Of a stretch of 64,000 bases of DNA, positions 19,639-29,273 are shown piece by piece. The position numbers were made by a program, and so were the translations under genes. The notes under the pieces are model-generated. The model saw only the letters and a list, made by a program, of their open reading frames with translations, did no database searches and was not told the DNA's origin. This stretch comes from Streptomyces sp. NBC_01232 (GTDB lineage Bacteria > Actinomycetota > Actinomycetes > Streptomycetales > Streptomycetaceae). The stretch is from positions 1,860,001-1,924,000 of the forward strand of contig NZ_CP108518.1 in assembly GCF_035989885.1 (NCBI RefSeq), read 5' to 3'. The first letter of the stretch is position 1; each line of letters begins with the position of its first letter.

Positions 19639-22181
19639 TTACGCGCCCCGGAGCACCGCCCCGGTCCGCTCGCCCGCCAGGGCCACCGCCGCGTCGCGCG
19701 CGGCCGTGGACTCCTCGGCGGTCAGCGTCCGGTCGGCCGCGCGGAAGCGCAGCGCGTAGGCCAGGGACTTCTTGCCCTCGCCGACCTGCTCACCGGTGAA
19801 CACGTCGAACAGCCGCAGCGATTCGAGGAGTTCACCCGCGCCCTTGCGCAGCGCGGCCTCCACCGAGGACGCCGGGACCGACGCGTCGACGATCAGCGCC
19901 ACGTCCTGGGTCGCCACCGGGAAGGAGGAGATCCGGGGTGCCTGGAGGGCCTCGCCACCGGCCGCCGCGAGGCGGTCGAGGTCGAGCTCCATCGCGCTGG
20001 TACGGGCCGGCAGACCCATCGCCTTGACCACGCGCGGGTGCAGCTCACCGGCGTGGCCGATGACCTGCTCGACCCCGCCGATGGTGACGACGAGCTCGGC
20101 GCAGCGGCCCGGGTGCCACGGACCGTACTGGCCCTGGCGGACGACGAGCTCGGTGCCGGCCTCGACGGCGAGCGCGCGGGCGGCCTGGACCGCGTCCGCC
20201 CAGTCGGCCGGGCGGCCCTTGCCCCACCAGCCGGCCTGCTCGCGGGCACCGGCCAGCACGACCGCGGCGTACCGCGGCTGCGCGGGCAGGGCCGCGTTCA
20301 GGGTGGCGATCTCCTCGTCCGTGGGACGCCGGTCGACGGGCAGCCGTACGGCGACACCCGGCTGGGCGGCGGCACGGAAGACCGAACCGGTCTCGAAGAG
20401 CGCGAGGTCGTGGCTACCCCGGCTGTCGTTGCGCCGCAGCGCGCCGAGCAGACCCGGCAGCAGCGTGGTGCGCAGCGCCGGCTCCTCGTCGGAGATCGGG
20501 TTGACCAGCTTGACGACCTGGCGGGCGACGTCGTGCGCCGGGATCTGGAGCTGGTCGAAGACGCCCTCACCGAGGAACGGGTAGCTGAGCGCCTCGACGT
20601 AGCCCGAGCCGGCCAGCGCACGGCCGACCCGGCGGTGCAGCTGCTGCCGGGCGGTCAGACCGCGGCCGGAGGGCACCTGCGGAAGGGTCGACGGGAGGTT
20701 CCCGTAGCCCTCCAGCCGGATGACCTCTTCGGCGAGGTCGTTGGGCTCGGCGAGGTCGGGCCGCCACGACGGGACCGTGACGACGAGCTCGTCCTGGCCG
20801 TAGACATCGCAGCCGATCTCCTGGAGGCGGCGCACGACGGTCTCGCGGCCGTACTCCATGCCCGCGACCCGGTCCGGGTGGTCCGCGCCCATCGCGATGG
20901 TGCGCGGCGCGCCCGGGGCGAGGAACTGGGTGACGCCCGCCTCGGCGGTGCCGCCGGCGAGGAGCACGAGCAGGTCGACGGTCCGCTGCGCGGCCGCGGC
21001 GGCGGCCTGCGGGTCGACGCCCCGCTCGAAGCGCTTGGACGCCTCGGAGGAGAGCTTCAGACGGCGGGCGGTGCGCGAGATCGACACGGAGTCGAAGTGC
21101 GCGGCCTCGATGACGACGTCCGTGGTCCCCGTGACCTCCGCGCTCGAGCCGGAGGGATCGAAGGGCGCGGAGACGGAGTCGGCGATCTCGGTGTTGGCGC
21201 CGCCCATGACACCGGCGAGACCGATCGGCCCGCTGTTGTCGGTGATCACCAGGTCCTCGGCGTCGAGCTTGCGCTTGACCCCGTCGAGGGTGATCAGCTC
21301 TTCGCCCTGCTCGGCCCGGCGCACACCGATGGTGCCCTCGATGCTGGAGCGGTCGTAGGCGTGCAGCGGCTGGCCGAGCTCGAGCATCACGTAGTTGGTG
21401 ACGTCCACGGCGAGCGAGATCGGGCGCATGCCCGCCTTCTGCAGGCGGCGGGTGAGCCAGATCGGGGAGCGCGCGTCGGGGTCGAGTCCGGTCACCGTGC
21501 GGGCGGTGAAACGGTCGCAGCCGGCCGGGTCGTCGACCTTGACCGGGTAGCCGTACGAGTTCGGCTGGGGCACGTCGAGCAGCGCCGGGTCGCGCAGCGG
21601 CAGGCCGTAGGCGGTGGCCGCCTCGCGGGCGACACCGCGCAGGGACATGCAGTAGCCGCGGTCCGGGGTGATGTCGATGTCGAGGACCTCGTCGACGAGC
21701 TGGAGCAGCTCGATCGCGTCGGTGCCGACCTCGTGCTCGTGCGGCAGCACGATGATGCCGTGCGTGCCGTCGTCGCCCATGCCCAGCTCGTCGCCGGAGC
21801 AGATCATGCCGTGCGAGGTGCGGCCGTAGGTCTTGCGCGCGGCGATCGCGAAGTCGCCCGGCAGGACCGCGCCGGGCAGCACCACGACGACCTTGTCGCC
21901 GACGGCGAAGTTCCGGGCGCCGCAGACGATCTCCTGCGGCTCGCCGGTGCCGTTGGCCTGACCGACGTCGACCGTGCAGAAGCGGATCGGCTTGCGGAAG
22001 CCCTCGAGCTCCTCGATCGTCAGCACCTGGCCGACGACGAGCGGGCCCTTGAGGCCGCCGCCGAGCTGCTCGACGGTCTCGACCTCGAGGCCGGCGTCGA
22101 CCAGCTTGGCCGCCACGTCACGGCCGGTTTCACCCGCGGGGAGATCGACGTACTCCCGCAGCCAGGAAAGCGGGACGCGCA

Positions 22182-22182
<1 letters not shown>
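19639..22182 (-). CDS. pheT: Phenylalanyl-tRNA synthetase beta subunit
   Basis: Beta chain of the alpha2-beta2 enzyme that charges tRNA-Phe. The 847 residues include an N-terminal OB-fold tRNA-binding domain (about 40–150, [13 protein letters not shown]), the B3/B4 editing domain that clears Tyr-tRNA-Phe (about 200–390), the B5 and catalytic-like domains, and the C-terminal anticodon-binding FDX-ACB domain (about 755–847, [19 protein letters not shown]). The ATG shares one base with the pheS stop (TGATG), so translation is coupled. Confidence 0.97.
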
Positions 22183-23462
<1,280 letters not shown>

Positions 23463-24746
23463 CTACTGCGTGAGATACGCGGGGGCGCTCACGGGCAGGA
23501 TAAATCGAAACTCGGCGCCGCCGCCGGGGCCGCGGCCGACCGTGATGGTCCCGCCGTGGGCCTCCACGATGCCCTTGACGATGTACAGGCCCAGGCCGGT
23601 GCCGCCGCGCTTGCTCCCCCGCCAGAAGCGGGTGAAGACGCGGCCCATCGACTCCTCGGGGATCCCGGGGCCTTCGTCGGACACGGTGACGGCGGTTCCC
23701 TTCTCATGTGGCGACACCCCGATGGTGACCGTTCCTTCTCCGTGGCGCACCGCATTTTCGAGGAGGTTGCCGAGGATCTGGTCGATCTTGTCCGGATCGG
23801 CCCACAGATCGGGGAGCGGGTGGCTGACGCTCACGAGGAAGCGCTCGGGGGCCTGCCCGTTCGCGGTGAGCGCCTGTACGTGCCGGCCGACGGCGGTGGC
23901 CATGTCGACGGGCTGCCGGCGCACCTCCAGACGGCCGGAGTCGATGCGGGAGATGTCGAGCAGCTCGGCGATGAGGCGGGTGACGCGGTTCGCGTCGGCG
24001 TCGACGGTCTCCAACATCAGCCGCTTCTGGTCGTCCGTGAACCGCTCCCACTTGGCGAGCAGGGTGGCCGTGAACCCCTTGACCGAGGTCAGCGGGGAGC
24101 GCAGCTCGTGCGCGACCGTGGCGATCAGCTCGGCGTGACTGCGCTCGGTGCGGCGGCGGGCCTCGGTACCGCGCAGGGTGACCACGAGGCGGCGCAGCGG
24201 GCCGGTGGGGTGCGTACGGATGTAGCTGGCGGAGACCAGCACCTCGCGGCCGCCCGGGAGCAGCAGGTTCCGCTCGGGCTGTCCGCGGCGGGTGGCGAGG
24301 CCCCCGTACGGGTCGGTCAGCGCCCACCAGCGGCGGCCTTCGAGGTCCTCCAGCGGGAGTGCCCGGTCGATGCGCCTGCCGAGCGCCTGTGCGGGGTCGG
24401 TCGCCGTCATCCGGGCCGCGGCCCGGTTGAAGCAGATCACCCGCCCGGTGTCGTCTGCGACGACCAGCCCGTCGGGCAGGCTGTCGGGGTCGATCCCGAG
24501 GCCGAACCCCTCACCGGGGGCGTCGCCGCCGCCCGGGACGGCCCCGCGGGCCGCGGCCTGCGGCGGTACGGCGCTCAGCGCGCCGGAGGCGAGTGCGGGA
24601 GGTCCGGGGGGCGCCGGGAGCGCGCCGTCGCCGGAGTGGCCGGCGACGCCGTCGTCGGGCCCGCCCGTGCGGGCGCAGGGGCCGCCGAGAACCGGCGTAC
24701 CGGCCGTCGTTCCGGCCCCCGGTGAGCTGTTCGTACCGACGGTCAT
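23463..24746 (-). CDS. Cytoplasmic PAS-domain sensor histidine kinase
   Basis: A 427-residue histidine kinase without convincing membrane helices. A PAS-like sensor region lies at about residues 75–190 (GLVVADDTGRVICFNRAAARM). The dimerisation box ELIATVAHELRSPLTSVKGF contains the phospho-accepting histidine. N, G1 and G2 boxes of the ATPase domain follow (NLLENAVRHG, DEGPGIPEE, GTGLGLYIVKGI). No response regulator gene is adjacent, so it is an orphan kinase by position. The start is uncertain: ATG at 24746 is given, but an in-frame GTG at 24797 would add 17 codons; neither has a strong ribosome site. Confidence 0.88.
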   Translation of the reverse strand: MTVGTNSSPGAGTTAGTPVLGGPCARTGGPDDGVAGHSGDGALPAPPGPPALASGALSAVPPQAAARGAVPGGGDAPGEGFGLGIDPDSLPDGLVVADDTGRVICFNRAAARMTATDPAQALGRRIDRALPLEDLEGRRWWALTDPYGGLATRRGQPERNLLLPGGREVLVSASYIRTHPTGPLRRLVVTLRGTEARRRTERSHAELIATVAHELRSPLTSVKGFTATLLAKWERFTDDQKRLMLETVDADANRVTRLIAELLDISRIDSGRLEVRRQPVDMATAVGRHVQALTANGQAPERFLVSVSHPLPDLWADPDKIDQILGNLLENAVRHGEGTVTIGVSPHEKGTAVTVSDEGPGIPEESMGRVFTRFWRGSKRGGTGLGLYIVKGIVEAHGGTITVGRGPGGGAEFRFILPVSAPAYLTQ

Positions 24747-24801
24747 GTCCCCGTACCCCACATCTCCGAGTAGCGCAGTGGGCCCCCGGGCTGCCACATT
24801 A

Positions 24802-25662
24802 CTAGCTGGGGGTCACAGAGCGGCACCCTCCGGGCGCCCGCTGTGCACGCGCGGACGCGTAGAGGCACACGGCGGCGGCCGTCGCGAGGTTCAGACTCTC
24901 CGCCCGGCCGTGGATCGGGACCCGTACGACGGCGTCCGCCAGGGCCCTGGTCTCCTCGGGCAGACCCCAGGCCTCGTTGCCGAAGACCCAGGCGGAAGGC
25001 CCGCCCATGGTGCCCGCGTCGAGCTCGGCGTCGAGGTCGTCCTCGCCCGCGCCGTCGGCCGCCAGGATCCGTACGCCGGCCGCCCGGAGCCCCTCGACGG
25101 CCTGCTCCACCGGAACGCCGACGGCGACCGGGAGGTGGAAGAGGGAGCCCACGGAGGCCCGTACGGACTTGGGGTTGTAGAGGTCCACGGAGGCGTCGGT
25201 CAGCACCACCGCGTCGGCGCCGGCGGCGTCCGCGCAGCGCAGCACCGTACCGGCGTTGCCGGGGTCGCGGACGTGCGCGAGGACGGCGACCAGCTTGGGC
25301 TCGGCCTTGAGGATCTCCTCGAACGGGGAGTCCAGGAAGTGGCAGACACCGACCAGGCCCTGCGGGGTGACCGTCTGCGAGACCTCGGCGAGCACCTCGT
25401 CGGAGGCGTAGTGCACGCGGGCGCCCGCGTCCAGGGCGGCCTCGATGATCCCGGAGTAGCGCTCGGCCGCCTCGACGGTGGCGAACAGCTCGATCAGCGT
25501 CGACGCTCCCGTGGGACCGCGGTGCTCCACGGCCTCGCGGACGGCCTGCGGGCCCTCGGCGATGAAGCGGCGCTCCTTGGTGCGGAAGTTGCGCCGCGCC
25601 AGTCGCCTGGCGGCGGCCACCCGCGGGGATCGGGGGGAGATCAGCTCGTCGGGGTGACCCAT
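24802..25662 (-). CDS. TrmH/SpoU-family RNA 2'-O-methyltransferase
   Basis: A 286-residue SPOUT methyltransferase acting on rRNA or tRNA ribose with S-adenosylmethionine. The N-terminal substrate-binding domain (about 20–100; RRFIAEGPQAVREA) precedes the knotted SpoU domain with its three motifs: RDPGNAGTVLRCADAAG, VFGNEAWGL and AESLNLATAAAVCLY. The exact target nucleotide cannot be inferred. The start ATG at 25662 is chosen because the longer opening upstream is terminator and low-complexity sequence. It lies downstream of rplT beyond a strong terminator. Confidence 0.9.
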   Translation of the reverse strand: MGHPDELISPRSPRVAAARRLARRNFRTKERRFIAEGPQAVREAVEHRGPTGASTLIELFATVEAAERYSGIIEAALDAGARVHYASDEVLAEVSQTVTPQGLVGVCHFLDSPFEEILKAEPKLVAVLAHVRDPGNAGTVLRCADAAGADAVVLTDASVDLYNPKSVRASVGSLFHLPVAVGVPVEQAVEGLRAAGVRILAADGAGEDDLDAELDAGTMGGPSAWVFGNEAWGLPEETRALADAVVRVPIHGRAESLNLATAAAVCLYASARAQRAPGGCRSVTPS

Positions 25663-25746
25663 GGTGTGTGCGGTTCTCTCTCGGGGTTCCGGGCGGACGG
25701 GGCGGGGCGGCAGCGCAGCAGCGGGGCTGCGGCGGGGCGGAAAGCA

Positions 25747-25780
25747 CACGGACCCGCAGGCGAATGCCTGCGGGTCCGTG
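25747..25780 (-). terminator. Terminator of infC-rpmI-rplT
   Basis: A perfect 15-bp stem (25747–25761 with 25766–25780) closed by a GAAT loop, 36 bp after the rplT stop. It is the strongest simple terminator of the window. Confidence 0.85.
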
Positions 25781-25815
25781 GGGGCCGGCCCTGTACGAGC
25801 TGGGCCGGCTAGCCC

Positions 25816-26202
25816 TTAGGCAGCGGCCTTGGGGGCGTTGACGTCGGCCGGGAGCGCCTTCTGCGCGACCTCGACGAGCGCGGCGAACGCGTTGGCGTCG
25901 TTGACGGCCAGCTCCGCGAGGATCTTGCGGTCCACCTCGATGTTGGCGGCCTTCAGACCCTGGATGAGGCGGTTGTACGTCATGCCGTTCTGGCGGGCAG
26001 CGGCGTTGATGCGCTGGATCCACAGCTGACGGAAGTCGCCCTTGCGCTTCTTGCGGTCGTTGAAGTTGTAGACCAGCGAGTGGGTGACCTGCTCCTTGGC
26101 CTTGCGGTACAGGCGCGAACGCTGACCGCGGTAGCCGGAGGCCGCCTCGAGGATCGCCCGGCGCTTCTTGTGGGCGTTTACTGCCCGCTTGACGCGTGCC
26201 AC
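25816..26202 (-). CDS. rplT: 50S ribosomal protein L20
   Basis: A 128-residue basic ribosomal protein that binds 23S rRNA early in large-subunit assembly. Family features are all present: [38 protein letters not shown] and [20 protein letters not shown]. Third and last gene of the infC operon. L20 is the autogenous repressor of this operon in Escherichia coli and Bacillus; whether it acts so here through the structured leader and spacers is open. Confidence 0.98.
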   Translation of the reverse strand: MARVKRAVNAHKKRRAILEAASGYRGQRSRLYRKAKEQVTHSLVYNFNDRKKRKGDFRQLWIQRINAAARQNGMTYNRLIQGLKAANIEVDRKILAELAVNDANAFAALVEVAQKALPADVNAPKAAA

Positions 26203-26270
26203 TTTTTAACTCCTTGTAGCGGGGCCGTGGGTGTCTTCACACGGCCCGAATTCGATGGGGTCCCGGTCTT

Positions 26271-26305
26271 GACGTCCCGCTCCCGGACCGGGAGCGGAGG
26301 ACGTC
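26271..26305 (-). other. Intercistronic hairpin, rpmI–rplT
   Basis: Nested inverted repeats: GACGTCC (26271–26277) pairs with GGACGTC (26299–26305), and inside it CGCTCCCG pairs with CGGGAGCG. The base of the stem touches the rpmI stop codon. The same CGCTCCCG/CGGGAGCG arms form the outer stem of the infC–rpmI spacer hairpin. Confidence 0.6.
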
Positions 26306-26498
26306 ACTTGCCGAGAAGCTTCTTGATCTTCGCGGCGTCGCCGGGGGCCATCTCCGCGGTGCCGGTCAGGCGGCGGGTGACACGGGACGACTTGTGCTCG
26401 AGCAGGTGGCGCTTGCCGGCGCGCTCACGGAGCACCTTGCCGGAGCCGGTGATCTTGAAGCGCTTCTTGGAACCGCTGTGCGTCTTGTTCTTCGGCAT
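26304..26498 (-). CDS. rpmI: 50S ribosomal protein L35
   Basis: A 64-residue small basic ribosomal protein. The sequence opens [20 protein letters not shown] and ends in KIKKLLGK, as in L35 of other actinobacteria. It is the middle gene of infC-rpmI-rplT, with about 100-bp spacers on either side that fold into hairpins. Confidence 0.98.
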   Translation of the reverse strand: MPKNKTHSGSKKRFKITGSGKVLRERAGKRHLLEHKSSRVTRRLTGTAEMAPGDAAKIKKLLGK

Positions 26499-26532
26499 AG
26501 CGCCGTTATCTCCTCGTCGGTGGCGCTCCCGC

Positions 26533-26571
26533 CGGTCCTGTGGGGACCGGCTGACGGGAGCGTCATGTTGT
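26533..26571 (-). other. Intercistronic hairpin, infC–rpmI
   Basis: The spacer contains outer arms CGCTCCCG and CGGGAGCG and inner arms CCGGTCC and GGACCGG around a TGTG loop (about 26524–26562). It mirrors the hairpin of the next spacer. It could mark an RNA-processing site or tune the expression ratio. Ends are approximate. Confidence 0.5.
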
Positions 26572-26601
26572 GTCGGTGATCCGAGACGGGCTGCCTCGGG
26601 A

Positions 26602-27312
26602 TCAGGCCTCGGCGTTCGCCTCGTCGGCCGGCGCCTCTTCGGCAGCGGCCTCGGTGACCTCGGCAGAGGCGACCTCGGTGGTGTCATCGACCTCGACGGC
26701 GGCGTCCTCGGAAGGAGCCTCGTCTTCGGTGTGGGCGACACCCTGGCGCTCCGCCTTGCGGGCGGCCTGCGCCTCGCGGGCTTCGGCCATCGCCTCGGTC
26801 TTCTTCTTGTGCGGACCGAGGACCATGATCATGTTTCGGCCGTCCTGCTTCGGGTTCGACTCGATGAACCCGAGGTCCTCGACGTCCGAAGCGAGACGCT
26901 GCAGCAGTCGGTAGCCGAGTTCCGGCCGGGACTGCTCGCGACCACGGAACATGATCGTGATCTTGACCTTGTCGCCCTGCTTGAGGAACCGAACGACGTG
27001 ACCCTTCTTGGTGTCATAGTCGTGCGGGTCGATCTTCGGCCGGAGCTTCATTTCCTTGATGACCGTGTGCGCCTGGTTCTTGCGCGCCTCACGGGCCTTC
27101 ATGGCCGACTCGTACTTGAACTTGCCGTAGTCCATGAGCTTGCAGACCGGCGGGCGTGCGGACGCCGCGACCTCGACCAGGTCGAGGTCGTACTCCTGCG
27201 CGAGCTCAAGCGCCTTGGCAAGCGGCACGATGCCGACCTGCTCGCCGCTGGGACCGACAAGCCGTACCTCGGGAACGCGAATCCGGTCGTTGATGCGGGG
27301 CTCGGTGCTGAT
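26602..27312 (-). CDS. infC: Translation initiation factor IF-3
   Basis: IF-3 keeps ribosomal subunits apart and proofreads initiation. The N- and C-domains are clear ([34 protein letters not shown] region; [21 protein letters not shown]). After about residue 185 comes a 50-residue Ala/Glu/Asp-rich tail absent from the E. coli protein. I propose ATC at 27310–27312 as start: a GAGGAGG ribosome site ends 4 nt before it, and a rare AUU/AUC start is the known autoregulatory device of infC elsewhere. The in-frame GTG at 27336 would place that ribosome site inside the coding sequence. Confidence 0.9.
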   Translation of the reverse strand: MSTEPRINDRIRVPEVRLVGPSGEQVGIVPLAKALELAQEYDLDLVEVAASARPPVCKLMDYGKFKYESAMKAREARKNQAHTVIKEMKLRPKIDPHDYDTKKGHVVRFLKQGDKVKITIMFRGREQSRPELGYRLLQRLASDVEDLGFIESNPKQDGRNMIMVLGPHKKKTEAMAEAREAQAARKAERQGVAHTEDEAPSEDAAVEVDDTTEVASAEVTEAAAEEAPADEANAEA

Positions 27313-27605
27313 GGATCCTCCTCGGTAGCACCACACGGCTGCCTGGCAGACAGCCGCTGACGTGTATTTCCGTCAGACCGACCGCAGCGGGAGAATGAAA
27401 AAAGCCCCGCCGGGCACAGGCAGGGGCTCCAAAAACAACCGGAACACCGCCGCGTGCAACGCGGGGCGTAAAATCGGGCAGCTTTCCATCGTCCGTACGG
27501 AACGATGGATACCACCTGACCGGTGACCCGCCGCCCCGGAGGGCAGTCAGGTGGGAGAACGGAGCCTCCACTTGTGGGCCGGGCACAGAAGTGTCCGGCC
27601 GGTCG
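27313..27605 (-). promoter_or_regulatory. Long structured infC leader
   Basis: About 290 nt between the inferred transcription start and the infC start. On the minus strand it holds a series of hairpins: GGCCGG/CCGGCC arms near 27575–27602, CCACCTGAC/GTCAGGTGG near 27514–27553, CCATCGT/ACGATGG near 27486–27508, CCGCGT/ACGCGG near 27450–27464, then a terminator with a U-tract and a last small hairpin before the ribosome site. This looks like an attenuation leader. The ligand is unknown; L20 or IF-3-linked control is inferred from other bacteria. Confidence 0.65.
27398..27428 (-). terminator. Attenuator-type terminator inside the infC leader
   Basis: On the minus strand the arms AGCCCC and GGGGCT, extended by GCC/GGC after a bulge, are followed at once by six U residues (complement of 27398–27403). 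It lies 86 nt upstream of infC, with no minus-strand gene before it. It should therefore interrupt the leader transcript and not end another gene. Confidence 0.75.
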
Positions 27606-27611
27606 AGGTAC

Positions 27612-27617
27612 ATACTA
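27612..27617 (-). promoter_or_regulatory. Probable infC operon promoter (extended -10)
   Basis: The complement reads TGCTAGTATG, an extended -10 (TGN-TAGTAT). No canonical -35 is seen 17 bp upstream. It would start transcription near 27605. Confidence 0.5.
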
Positions 27618-27660
27618 GCACCCGTGCCGCAAGCCCGCCGCACCGCATATCGTGGGGCGC

Positions 27661-28038
27661 ATGACTGACGCGACACCCCCCACCGACCCCGCTGCCGACG
27701 GCGCCCCCGACTACGACACCATGACCCGCGACATCGCGGACGTGCCCGCCGTCGAGGTGATCACCACGGTGGCCGTGCACCTGCTGAGCGCCGCGGCGGT
27801 CAACCTGGGCCTGGACAAGCCGGACTCCGAGCACAAGGACCTCGACGAGGCCCGCAAGCTGATCACGGCCCTGGCCGGCCTGGTCACCGCGAGCGCCACC
27901 GAGATCAGCTCCTTCCACGCCGCCCCGCTGCGCGACGGCCTGAAGTCGCTGCAGCTGGCCTTCCGCGAGGCTTCGATCGTGCCGGACGAGCCGGGCCAGG
28001 GCCCGGGCGAGAAGTTCACGGGTCCCGTCTTCGGCTGA
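27661..28038 (+). CDS. DUF1844 protein
   Basis: A 125-residue soluble protein of the DUF1844 family. The core VEVITTVAVHLLSAAAVNLGL, followed by the conserved DEARKLITALAGLV helix (about residues 30–85), identifies it. It has an acidic Pro-rich N-terminus. The function is unknown. DUF1844 genes often sit next to infC in actinobacteria, and here it is divergent from the infC leader. The ATG at 27661 is chosen over a GTG three codons earlier, by family N-termini. Confidence 0.85.
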   Translation: MTDATPPTDPAADGAPDYDTMTRDIADVPAVEVITTVAVHLLSAAAVNLGLDKPDSEHKDLDEARKLITALAGLVTASATEISSFHAAPLRDGLKSLQLAFREASIVPDEPGQGPGEKFTGPVFG

Positions 28039-28062
28039 TCCCGTCCCGGAGCACCACCACCG

Positions 28063-28109
28063 ACGACTGCGGCCGGTGCACCCCTCAGGGGTGCACCGGC
28101 CGCAGTCGT
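28063..28109. terminator. Bidirectional terminator with a 23-bp perfect stem
   Basis: 28063–28085 is exactly complementary to 28087–28109, leaving only a 1-base formal loop. It sits between the convergent DUF1844 gene and the gene ending at 28123 and can end transcription from both sides. Confidence 0.85.
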
Positions 28110-28122
28110 GCGCGGACCCGTC

Positions 28123-28470
28123 CTACGGTCGGACCCGCGGGTCGAGCAGGTCGGCCCGGCGCTCGAGCTCCGCCGCCTCCTCGTCCCAGTCGGGCCCGAA
28201 GGAGTAGAGGTCGACGGCGGCCTCGCGCAGCAGGGCCGCGTCGTCCGGGCGCTGCAGGCAGACCATCCGGTAGGCCAGGTTCCGGGCCCAGGGCGCCAGG
28301 CCCATCCAGTTCTCGGCGATCACCTGGCGCAGCACCGCGAGCAGCTCGTCCGGATCCGCGAAGGTCACCGCCTCCACGAAGTCGCGATCGGCCGCCATGA
28401 TCTCCTGCGCGGTGCACCCCGGCCGGTTCTCGGGGACGGCCCCGCGCATCCGGGTCAGAAGATCGCTCAC
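28123..28470 (-). CDS. Conserved hypothetical protein
   Basis: A 115-residue soluble, acidic, mostly helical protein. It contains ENWMGLAPWARNLAYRMVCLQRP, a Trp-rich helix pair that looks conserved, and has no membrane segment or catalytic motif I recognise. The GTG at 28470 has AGGAG 7 nt upstream. It follows the SseB-family gene by 41 bp on the same strand and is probably co-transcribed with it. The function is not assigned. Confidence 0.75.
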   Translation of the reverse strand: MSDLLTRMRGAVPENRPGCTAQEIMAADRDFVEAVTFADPDELLAVLRQVIAENWMGLAPWARNLAYRMVCLQRPDDAALLREAAVDLYSFGPDWDEEAAELERRADLLDPRVRP

Positions 28471-28511
28471 AGGGTTGCTCCTGGTCGGCGGGGCGGTGGG
28501 CGGGGCGGCGG

Positions 28512-29252
28512 TCAGCGGGTGAACAGGGGCTCGCCGGGCGGGGCCGGAGCGTCCGGCGGCAGCAGCGCCAGGTCCAGGCCGCGGACCAGCCGGGCCCGCA
28601 GGGTGGTGTCCGCCGCCAGCGCCTCGGCGACGCGCCGGGCCGCCGCGGGCGCCTGCGCACCCCCGGCCAGCACGATCGCCAGGGTGCCGTCGGAGTCCGG
28701 GCCGCCCGGGCCGAGGTGGGCGCGCAGCACGGCCGGCTCCGCGGCCACTGCGGCCCGTACGGCCTCCCGTACGGCGGGGTCGGCCAGCGGGCCCGCGTCG
28801 GTGCGGCCCTCGGCGAGGGCGAGCAGCGCGGAGCCGGTCAGCTGGTAGGTGACGGGGCCGGCCAGGTCCAGGACCACGGTGTCGGCCTTCTCGTGCGCGG
28901 CGGCGGCGAGCGCCTGGTGCAGCGGGACGGCCACCGGCCGGGCCTCGGGGTCCCAGAGCGCGAGCGAGGCGGTCGAGGTGAAGGCGGGCAGGGCCCGCCG
29001 GTCGCCCGCCCGCAGGGTCGGCACGGCCATGTCGCTGGTCTTCTCGCGCTTCAGGCCCGTCTCCGGGTCGGTCTCCACCTCGCCGAGTACCGCGACCACC
29101 GGGACGAGGAGGCGGGCGCCCTTCAGCGCGGCCAGCACCTCCGGCTCCTTCGCCCGGTCCTCGGACCAGGCGGCCAGGGCCGCGGTCAGCCGGGGGTCGG
29201 CCGAGCCGTCGTCGTCGGAGAAGCCCGGGTCGGGAATGTTCTTGTTCGCCAT
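28512..29252 (-). CDS. SseB-family protein
   Basis: A 246-residue protein of the SseB (N-terminal-like) family. LVPVVAVLGEVETDPETGLKREKTSDMAVPTL and ALPAFTSTASLALWDP are the family's usual strands. A second, more divergent domain follows. In enterobacteria SseB relates to serine sensitivity; in Streptomyces the role is unknown. A GTG three codons upstream (29261) is an alternative start. It lies 21 bp after the mycosin gene, so it shares that operon. Confidence 0.82.
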   Translation of the reverse strand: MANKNIPDPGFSDDDGSADPRLTAALAAWSEDRAKEPEVLAALKGARLLVPVVAVLGEVETDPETGLKREKTSDMAVPTLRAGDRRALPAFTSTASLALWDPEARPVAVPLHQALAAAAHEKADTVVLDLAGPVTYQLTGSALLALAEGRTDAGPLADPAVREAVRAAVAAEPAVLRAHLGPGGPDSDGTLAIVLAGGAQAPAAARRVAEALAADTTLRARLVRGLDLALLPPDAPAPPGEPLFTR

Positions 29253-29273
29253 GTTCGCCACAGTTACCCGACC

